Shown: positions 56,451-64,000 of the stretch, piece after piece
Layout of the letters: every line of letters starts with the position of its first letter
Numbering within the stretch: the stretch's first letter is position 1
NCBI RefSeq assembly: GCF_000004195.4
Contig: NC_030681.2
Location: forward strand, 86,119,539 to 86,183,538
Length of the DNA stretch: 64,000 nucleotides
Source: Xenopus tropicalis
Taxonomy: Eukaryota; Chordata; Amphibia; Anura; Pipidae
Direction of reading: 5' to 3'
Notes under the pieces: generated by a model
The model's database searches: none
Told to the model about the DNA's origin: nothing
Seen by the model: only the letters and a program-made list of their open reading frames with translations
Made by a program: the position numbers and the translations under genes

Positions 56451-57089
56451 CAAAGATATACATACAAGATCAAACAGGTTCTTGGTGGGACACAGGGTCT
56501 GTGGTGTATGAATACTATTGTGTTGGGTGTGATGACACCCCACCCAGGGTCTTTGTCTGTTGTGTTAAGACAGCCAGGCCAGGGTCTATTGTCCGATGTT
56601 TTATTGATTACACTGCAAATCAATTCTGACAGAGACAGCAAGTAGAAATATAAGTGTTCTGTCCATATCTGATTATTATATGATTGTTTATGGGAATTTG
56701 TGTCTTATTTGTAACCAATATGGCCCCAGAGAGAATGTACTATTATGCCTTTGTTTGAAATCTTAGAATATATTACACTTGTGCTTGTCTTCCACCACCA
56801 CCACAGGTATCAATGCTAAGGACTTCTGAACTGACTGCTTTTCATGCACATGCCACTTGCCCCCCCCCCCTGAAAGTTTGCATACCTCACACCTCACAGC
56901 CTGCTTTCCCAGATCGCTGTTTAAAGGTCCCATGTTGCCCACTGTGAAACGCACAGCCATGTTGAATTTTTTATAAGAACCAGGCAGAGAGAGACAAGCA
57001 GAATGGAAGCAGCAGGAAAGAAGAACTTTGATGTTGGTTTTCTGCTTGTGCAAGTGTAGATTCATTCTATCCATTTCTGCATTCATTTT
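56451..57089. other. Non-coding spacer
   Basis: No supported gene or repeat boundary. A run of ten C bases lies near 56,861. Confidence 0.4.
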
Positions 57090-57350
57090 ACTGGCATGTT
57101 AATAAAATTGCTCATTGGCCATTTTTCAGTGATCTTACTGGCTTGTTTTGGGATTAAGGAGTGTTCACTGGTATATCTGTGATTAATATGTTGATTATCC
57201 ATTTCCTGTAGTAATTTTACTGGCATGTCTGAGGTTAAAATGCCTGTTATCTTTTTTATTTAGTGATTATTCTGGCTTCGTCTGGGTTTATATGCTGATT
57301 ATCAATTTCCCGTAGTAATTATACTGGCATATCTTGGGTTAATATGCTTT
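57090..57350. repeat. ~52-bp tandem module, copy B
   Basis: Units beginning TGGCATGTCT or TGGCTTGTCT and continuing with GGTTAATATGC, GATTATC and TAGTAATTATAC recur at about 52-base steps (57,169, 57,221, 57,273, 57,325). It is the same family as 29,690-29,920. Confidence 0.7.
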
Positions 57351-59156
57351 TAAAAAAATGTTATTGCAGCAAATTAAACTGGTAGTATCTGAGATAAATC
57401 CCCAAGAGCTGCAGTTGATCCAAAGAACAACAGTATGGCTAAAGGACTGATTAATTAGACTGTAAAAAGGTTTAATCACTAGTGTAAACTGGAAAGGGGG
57501 ATGCTTTAAAGCTCCCACTGCCAAAAATAAAAGAAGGGGATCCTTGGCAGGTCCCTCTTTGTGTCAAAAGCACTGGAAGCAGAGAATGAATTAGATATAA
57601 ATTATACTAATTTATGCAGAAATCTAAGCAGAGTTTAGCAAATATTCATCTGGAACTGGATTTACATGATCAGTTTTTTATCATTTATGAATCCCTCATC
57701 CAACCTTTGCCCCACCTGGAAATTCTGTGGTTTGCTTTGTAGGACCTGATGTTTAGGAGGCTGCAGACACTAATTAATCATAAAGGAGGACGATTCTAAG
57801 GGCAAGCACTGGACTTCTGCTCGCAACCCTGTTCCTGACTCACAGATTCTATTTGTTTGCACAGCACTGCCCCAAGGAACAACATAAAAGCAGTTCACAA
57901 AGAGACACAAATTCTACTCAGCATGAAAATCCCAGCCATCTGACGTTAGAGGGATTTATAGGTTTAGTGGAAATTGCTTTCCCAGCATCCAGATTAAATA
58001 CTGAACTGGCATTTTGTCTCTGAACTGGTAAACATCCTTCTAATAATGAGATGACCCAACAATGTATGAAGGCCCAGATAGATCTCAGTTTTAGGGCTTC
58101 ACCCGTGGACTAATTTTGCCGGCCATAGGGCTGCTAGGTATCATGCTGACTAACAGTAACGTTCAGACCTGCATCTTTCTACTTCTTTGGGATGGACAAT
58201 GTCAACTGAGAGCAGAACCCATGCAGCGTGTGACAAAGGCGTACCTGAGCTGTACAAAACAGGGCAGGTGAGTCTTGCAAAGGGGCATATATTATGTACA
58301 CCACAAAATGCAATGTAGCTGCAAGCAGATGTAGGGATTTAAATGCAGAAGCTTACTATAGTGAAGGCAAGTCTGTTCTGCAGCACTAGTGGCACAGTGT
58401 TTTGGGTGGGAATGAAGCCTTAGTAGGAGAGAGTTGGGCTGCATCTTAAGGGAGTGTGTCCACCATCATTTATTTCACCCTAGATTTGTGAAGGAATAAA
58501 TAATGTGGCAGCTATGGTAGAAATCATTATATTATTTAGGGGGTTTGACAGTAGCTGATTTTTTTCTAATTGCAAATATACCTTATTTATTCTTCTAGTG
58601 CTGTACTCTTTTAATATTTCCTGTGTTCTTAACATTATTATCTGAGTATTGAAATATTCCTAGTGAACTATATTACTAATTACTTTAGTGATATATCAAT
58701 ATTTATATATGGATATATACATTTAGCATATATTATATTCTAGATAGATATATTCCAGATGTTAAACCCTTCTGCAGTGCAGTGTGAGATCCTGTTTAAG
58801 TTGTTTTGGTCTATTTTTTGGTGTCAAAAACAGTGACAAAATTTCAGCTCCTAGGCTTCTTTGCATAAAAAACCAGTTGTAAATGTTTTACGCATTTCTT
58901 CTTCGAGCAACTTCCCACAGAACTTACTTACTCAAGTCTGAACAGCGTAAAATAGCATCAAATCTGGCATTCTGACAACATAAAACATACCCTTGATAAA
59001 TTTGCCATTTATTTTGCACAGCTTTTTACGCCATTTTTTTGAATTTCATTCTACACAGCATAATAAATAGGCCTCCTAGTGGGGGCTGTAACAGGTGTCA
59101 TATAGCAATTCAACACTTTGTTGGAGATCTTGGTAAGAGATTATTGATACAGTGAT
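57351..59156. other. Long non-coding stretch without recognised repeats
   Basis: This 1.8-kb interval has no supported exon on either strand and no repeat family I can name. It is the longest stretch in the window that could be unique sequence, and so the best place to look for conserved non-coding elements. Confidence 0.45.
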
Positions 59157-59453
59157 AGGACCTGTTATCCAGAATGTCCAGGATTTTGGTTTTTTTGAAT
59201 AAAGGGTATTTCCATAATTTGGATCTCCATACCTTAAGTCTACCAAAAAAACTTAATTAAACCCAGTAGAATGGTTATTATTATATTAATTATATCTTAG
59301 TGGGATTAAGTACAGGGTACCGTTTTATTATTACAGAGAAAAAGGAAATGTGTATTAAAATTTAAGATTATTTGAAAGTGTGTGGGAGGTGGCCTTCCTT
59401 GTATTTTGGAACTTTCTAGATAACAGGTTTTTGGATAATGCATCACATACTCA
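59157..59453. mobile_element. MITE with GGATCC/TTATCCGG-type ends, degraded copy
   Basis: It is related to 21,731-22,043: ATAATTTGGATCTCCATACC, ATATCTTAGTGGGATTAAGTAC, TTATTATTACAGAGAAAAAGG and TTCTAGATAACAGGTTTTTGG align in order. Both termini have lost several positions, so it is older than the other copies. Confidence 0.75.
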
Positions 59454-60120
59454 TATATATATATATGCTAGCAGTGTTAAACCAGCGTCTGTACTCTGTA
59501 CTGTGTTCAGGCACAGATTAGTGGGAATAGGGTAAAGTGGCCATACACGTATCAATAGTACGGTATGAAATGAAAAGAAACATGATAATTATTGGTACAT
59601 ACAGTATATGATGGACTGTCAGTCCCAACTAATATCCATTTACTATGGATATAGAAATGAGAGCAAGTGTGAAATGCCATACCAATGCACCATAATTTGC
59701 TAGTGCATGGTGTATCAACAGATGAGAAAAGAAGGTACAGTAATAAATACATGCATTTAAAATAAATGGCAATCATTTCAGCCCTGCTAGCTGAATTTTT
59801 GGATATGTTAGATATGTCCCTGAATTTCATGTGATCTGGTCATTTTTTCCTATAAGACTATTACCCAAAAAATCTTTTTTTTTTGTAATATTATTGCACA
59901 TTCCCATTGTTGAATTTGAAAAGGGTGGGACTACATCCAAGTGCTGCTAAATGGTTTGGGGGACCCTTTGCGGCTACTTGTATGTCCACAGTAGAATTTG
60001 GTTCTAGCTTAAGCCACACTTTTCTTATATTATTTTCTGTGTGACTTCTCTCCAGAATCAGGCTATTAGGGCTATTGCATAAGCAGATAAAATGTTCTAA
60101 TAAGCCAATCAAATTGTATT
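59454..60120. other. Non-coding spacer
   Basis: No gene or defined repeat is recognised. Confidence 0.4.
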
Positions 60121-60530
60121 GTTTAAACATGTAATACCCTGTACTGTTCACACCTTTTACACGTTTACCTGTTTACACCCCCTGCATTGTTCACACCTCA
60201 GGCTCAGACCTGTTGTTTACCTGTTCACACCTCAGACCACAGGGGAGGAGAAGGCATAGGGATTTAAGAGTGTGCCTTGATGACATAATATAATTCTTTC
60301 ACATATGAATGAAGGAGGATATCCCTACAGTGAGCTCCAACCATTTGGGTTTTTGCTGCCCTACCACTATTAGTGTGGATATGGTTTTAAAAGCTCTTGT
60401 GATAACATGGGTGTGGTTTGAAGTGGGTGCGGTTTAAAAAAACGTGAGTCGTCAAAACCGGTTTCTGTTATCAACCCTCTACCATGTAGGCCATGTAGGC
60501 CCTCTGTACAACAGATGTTGGACAGCACTG
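60121..60530. mobile_element. hAT-type element, 5'-truncated relative of 54,744-55,580
   Basis: It shares CCCTGTACTGTTCACACC, GCATTGTTCACACCTCAGGC, GTTTGAAGTGGGTG and the terminus TGTTGGACAGCACTG with the full element. It lacks the left terminus and the mirrored minisatellite. Confidence 0.75.
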
Positions 60531-60821
60531 ATTTACTGGATAGCTGCAGAATGAAAAGTTACATAGTTTGTGAACTTCCCATTGTCACAACTTGTAACCC
60601 AGATCTAGAACAAAGGACAGTGTACAGTTTTGGCAAAGAAGTAGGGCATTGTCATCACCCTCCTTGGAAAAATGACATTTAACCTTGAGGAGATTAAGAG
60701 GAGGGCAAGAATAACACAAATATTCTACACGACATGTCACTTCAAACCACATCTTTCTTTGATGATTCACTGACAGAATGACATATTCTCTAACACAAGG
60801 CTTTCATGTCAGGCAATACAA

Positions 60822-60992
60822 GCTGATGATCATGCCAGCCCAAATCTAACCCCAAGCATTAAAGGAGCAGTATACACCCTTGTTTAGCATGAGTGCAAAC
60901 AATAGGACTTCAGCATATTTAAAGTATGCTGCTTTAGCGTATACTGCTCCTTTAATGCTTGGGGTTAGATTTAGGCTGGCATGATCATCAGC
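60822..60992. repeat. 54-bp inverted repeat with Kolobok-type inner ends
   Basis: The arm at 60,822-60,875 is complementary to 60,939-60,992 at 53 of 54 positions, with a 63-base loop. Inside each arm the sequence TTAAAGGAGCAGTATAC forms terminal-repeat-like ends with TTAA. Outside these the similarity continues for another 37 bases. It may be a small TTAA-bounded MITE whose flanks also became inverted. Confidence 0.88.
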
Positions 60993-61173
60993 TATATATA
61001 TATATATATACAGTATATATAGTAGCAATTGAAGATGTCCCGCACTCACAGGTCTTAGGTGAAATAAAAGGTGTTTATTCAATCCACATCTACTACTCCT
61101 ACTATTCCTTAATTTGTTGGGACTGCACCCAGGCATCGCTACTCTTTCTTGACGTGAGTGCCTGTCTACAAGC

Positions 61174-61238
<65 letters not shown>

Positions 61239-61250
61239 CAGTTATTAAGC
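60993..61250. repeat. TA microsatellites around a Penelope-like terminal fragment
   Basis: (TA)n runs lie at about 60,993-61,020 and 61,167-61,237. Between them, read on the reverse strand, is a stretch with TGAATAAACACCTTTTATTT and GTGAGTGCGGGAC, like the tail of a Penelope-type terminal repeat. There is no coding sequence. Confidence 0.6.
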
Positions 61251-61385
61251 TGCACACCAATAGTATGGGACGCTACCTGGGTGCCTGGACAATGTAGCAA
61301 AGTGTAGATAAGCAGAGGAGAATGGCACTCACAGGAAATTTCACACTGGAGACATCAGATGGCGTGTAAAAAGTGAAGTTTTTTA

Positions 61386-61430
61386 TTAGTCCGACGTTTC
61401 AGTTCCTCCTGGAACTTTCATCAGGGAGAA
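61386..61430 (-). ncRNA. Hammerhead ribozyme motif, reverse strand
   Basis: On the reverse strand: TCC, core CTGATGA (61,424-61,418), stem II AGTTCC/GGAACT around AGGA, GAAA, self-complementary ACGT, C17, then GGA closing a short stem I. It is the mirror of the motif at 61,441-61,485. Its orientation is divergent, so transcription from either side yields one sense motif. Confidence 0.75.
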
Positions 61431-61440
61431 AAGTTCCAAA

Positions 61441-61485
61441 AGTTCCCTGATGAAAGTTCCAGGAGGAACTGAAACGTCGGACTAA
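61441..61485 (+). ncRNA. Hammerhead ribozyme motif, forward strand
   Basis: Stem I strand TCC (61,444-61,446), core CTGATGA (61,447-61,453), stem II AGTTCC (61,455-61,460) pairing perfectly with GGAACT (61,465-61,470) across the loop AGGA, GAAA (61,471-61,474), self-complementary ACGT (61,474-61,477) as stem III, C17 at 61,478, and GGA (61,479-61,481). All invariant bases are present. Stem I has three firm pairs and could be extended with a mismatch. Predicted cleavage follows 61,478. Stem III is so short that only a dimer is likely to be active. Confidence 0.78.
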
Positions 61486-61556
61486 TAAAAAACCTCACTT
61501 TTTACACACCATCTGATGTCTCCAGTGTGAAATTTCCTGTGAGTGCTGTTCTCCTC

Positions 61557-61695
61557 TCCATATATATATATATATATACTATATATATATATATATATAT
61601 ATATAAGGCTGAGGCACACACTTATAGGGATAACAACCTGGGTGCAAATCAGATAAACAATTTTTTACATATATATATATATACAGTATATATAT
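61557..61695. repeat. TA microsatellites
   Basis: (TA)n runs at about 61,559-61,605 and 61,669-61,692. Confidence 0.9.
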
Positions 61696-62160
61696 TGTTT
61701 TAAACAGAAAACAGAAGAATTGTAGTTACTGCACGTTTGGTTCTTGTGAGGTAGATGACGACCATTATGCACTGCCTTCTTCCCTTGTTCTGACTGGTTT
61801 GTCCATTATACATGGCAAATTTCAGAGCTCTGGTAATCTAGTTTTCCAACTCACAAGGCCCAAATATGAAGCAGCTTCAGTTTCCTTGTTTGCACTGTTT
61901 ATCTTAAGAAATAACAAAAACATAAATTTTTCATCATTAAAACAAAGGGCAAAAAGTATGTTAAGCTTAAGCCCTAGTCATTAAATTTATGTTAAAGAAG
62001 GCAATATATTTTACAATCCCAGAGCAAAGAATGGATGCCATTGCTCCAGTGCCTAATATCTCCACTTCATGCAGTCTTGTGCAGACAGCATCAGAAAGCT
62101 GATCATTTTGTGACCTGTGGATTAGAAACAACATCATCTCACTGAACCTAGAATGGTGGC
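61696..62160. other. Non-coding spacer
   Basis: No gene or defined repeat is recognised. Confidence 0.4.
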
Positions 62161-62164
62161 TTGC

Positions 62165-62270
62165 CAGGACCGTGGATTCGGTCGAATCTTAATCCTGCCG
62201 AAAAAAGGCCAAATCGTGGGCGAATACCGAACCAAATCCTGGATTCACCGTATCCCTAGTAGCTCTATCC
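62165..62270. repeat. Dispersed frog repeat fragment (GGATTCGGTCGAATC type)
   Basis: The words GGATTCGGTCGAATC, GGGCGAATACCGAACC and CCTGGATTCACCGTATCC resemble an abundant Xenopus inverted-repeat family rich in GATTCGG and GAATCC. Only part of it is present and its ends are unclear. Confidence 0.45.
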
Positions 62271-62815
62271 TAACAAAAAAGAAAAAGATCATCTCCACAT
62301 AAAATCATCTTAATCATCTTAATCATCAATAAACACTGAGAATCTGGCACAGTACTAAGAAAAGTGACCAAAATCAGAGCAGGGCAAAACACATCAACCT
62401 TAAAGGACAACTTACTTGTTTGTAATATATAACATTTGGGTTAGAAAAAAGTCAACATGTTAGAAATATAACTTCCAAGGAATTCCTGTCCCCAAAGCTG
62501 TAAAAATGTTGTAAAATTTATAATATAAGCTAACTAAACTAAAACCCCGGAATCTTTTGTCCCACTAATAAAGTCCTGCAACTATAAAGTTGATCCTGGG
62601 TGATCAAGTAGTAAATTTACAGAACTTGGATTTTTTTTTTTTTTTTGTTCTTTCATATGCCACCAAATATTTTGAATCTACAGTAGCTCAGTGGTCAGCA
62701 GTGCTGGGGTCCTGAGTTCAGTACCAACAAACAGGAGAACTTATCTGTTTGTATTTGTTGTGTCTGTTGAAAGAGGACTAAAGCCTAACTAAAGAAGTAT
62801 GGCAGAAATGTAGTG
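62271..62815. other. Non-coding spacer
   Basis: No gene or defined repeat is recognised. There is a T-run near 62,630-62,646. Confidence 0.4.
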
Positions 62816-63627
62816 CAGGTATGGGATCCCTTATCCGGAAACCCATTATCCAGAAAGTTCTGAATTACGGAATAACCGTCTCCCATAGACTCCATTTTAA
62901 TCAAATAATTGAGAAATTTAAAACTGATTTCTTTTTTCTCTGTAGTAATAAAAGAGTACCTTGTTATTGATCCCAACTAAGATTTAAATAATCCTTATTG
63001 GATGCAAAACAATGCTATTGGGTTTAATTAATGTTTTATTGATTCTTTAGTAGACTTAAAGGAGAATGCAAGTCAAAATTTAAATAGTATACTGCCCAAT
63101 AGTCCTCCTATTGTTTAGTAAAAACTCCATACTTTTGGCTCACCTAATCAAATATTTACTCAGTCACACTTACTTCACATCTCTAAAAAGGTATTCTCCC
63201 TTCCTTTCCCTCCTTGCTTCATACTGCACATGTGTTTCATTCCCTCCCCCCCCCTCTCTGCCAGATCCGCTTCTGATTGGCTGGTGGGCATGTGTAGCTC
63301 AGAACAGGAGACAGGATCAAGTTACACACATGCTCAGAGAATAGGAAGGCTGCCGCTGGCAGCCTACAGGAAGGGAAGAGAGATTTCAGTGATGTCACTG
63401 GAGTCTTCACACTGCTGTAGGCTGCCAGCACCATATCTCAGAGAAGCAAGCAGGGATCTGGGAATTTAGATATGCAGTAAGTACTTAAAAAGAATTCCTT
63501 TAGACTTACGTTTAATATATATTAACCTTTCATTGTCCTTTAAGGTATGGAGATCCAAATTACGGAAAGACCCTTTATCCGGAATGCCTTTGGTCCCAAG
63601 CATTCTGGATAACGGGTACTATACCTG
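62816..63627. mobile_element. MITE with GGATCC/TTATCCGG ends, interrupted by a second MITE
   Basis: The left part (62,816-63,055) begins CAGGTATGGGATCCCTTATC. The right part (63,544-63,627) ends GATAACGGGTACTATACCTG. Removing the insert at 63,056-63,543 joins them at GACTTAA/GGTATGGAGATCC, as expected for the uninterrupted family (compare 21,731-22,043). Confidence 0.85.
63056..63543. mobile_element. Kolobok/T2-type MITE nested in the preceding MITE
   Basis: It is bounded by TTAA at 63,056-63,059 and 63,540-63,543. The ends are TTAAAGGAGAATGCAAG and CTTTCATTGTCCTTTAA. Open frames inside (for example 63,111-63,344) have no family signature and are not genes. It was inserted after the host MITE, so it is the younger of the two. 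Confidence 0.87.
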
Positions 63628-64000
63628 TACAATATGTTTTGGGCTTCTGTAACAACCCAGGCAACCACAGCTCTTTAGCAGTGAAAACCTGTTTCTCACA
63701 AATGCTCCCAGTAACTCCCTATCTTTTTTCTGCACATGCTCTGTGTAACGCTCAGTGACTGAGCTTAGGGACTGACTCGCAATATACTGTAGCTATAGAA
63801 TATAAATATCACTGTAAAACAATACAGATTATTAGTTACTTGTATCAGAAGTTAATAATAATCACTATAGCATCAGCTTATAGTAAAGGCAAACCTCATT
63901 TTCTGCTTGACAATTTGTGATGACCCCTAAGCTTAGCTTCTAATCAGCTGCTCAGAGCACATTGAGCATGTGAGTGTTACAGATGCTTCTAACAGAATCC
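63628..64000. other. Non-coding end of the window
   Basis: No gene or defined repeat is recognised. Confidence 0.4.

Larger units (their letters stand above)
61310..61560. repeat. Large palindrome, ~110-bp arms
   Basis: The sequence from about 61,316 to 61,426 is repeated in inverted orientation from 61,445 to about 61,556, with few mismatches. The short central segment has AAGTTCC twice. Each arm contains a hammerhead ribozyme motif. TA microsatellites lie on both sides. Confidence 0.9.

Noticed and set aside
1..64000. CRISPR array or prokaryotic operon
   Set aside because: The tandem repeats have no unique spacers, and all coding signatures are eukaryotic retroelements.

Overview
The window looks like vertebrate repeat-rich heterochromatin or intergenic DNA, most likely from a clawed frog (Xenopus; X. 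tropicalis is the better guess). The clues are T2-type (Kolobok) MITEs with TTAA target sites and TTAAAGG ends, short MITEs ending in GGTATGGGATCCCTTATCCGG, Harbinger-type MITEs with GGGGCACATTTACTAA ends, Penelope-like, BEL/Pao, chromodomain Ty3/gypsy, CR1, L1 and L2 elements, and no intact host gene. This assignment comes from recognised repeat families, not from a database search. I found no host protein-coding exon, tRNA, rRNA or snRNA gene that I can support.

Layout. 1-20,221: one satellite array of about 37 head-to-tail copies of a ~543.5-bp monomer. 20.2-32.9 kb: mostly low-coding sequence with MITEs, a nearly complete Penelope-like retroelement (22.5-25.8 kb) carrying a recognisable hammerhead ribozyme, and a reverse-strand L1 tail. 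32.9-50.96 kb: a 13-bp minisatellite that has been invaded at least three times, by a BEL/Pao element with two 612-bp LTRs, a 5'-truncated chromodomain Ty3/gypsy element with its 3' LTR, and a 5'-truncated Penelope-like element. A stretch spanning the BEL 3' LTR edge, minisatellite and gypsy gag is tandemly duplicated (40,589-43,150 and 43,151-45,244). 51.0-53.3 kb: inverted Penelope-type terminal sequences flanking a CR1 tail. 53.3-64 kb: MITEs, a hAT-type element with a perfect 8-bp target duplication, an L2-type tail, TA microsatellites, large fold-backs and a MITE nested in a MITE.

The most interesting theme is small self-cleaving RNA. I can fold hammerhead-type motifs at 25,644 (canonical core), at 61,386-61,485 (two, head to head on opposite strands) and at 50,714 and 53,121 (a variant core in which the usual C3 and G8 are A and U, preserving the possibility of the 3-8 base pair). 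All have a very short, self-complementary stem III, as in Penelope-associated hammerheads that are known to act as dimers.

The retroelement reading frames are broken by single-base shifts, and the satellite copies differ very often in homopolymer length. Some breaks may therefore be assembly errors rather than decay; the identical-looking BEL LTRs point the same way. No coordinated gene system or operon-like cluster is visible.
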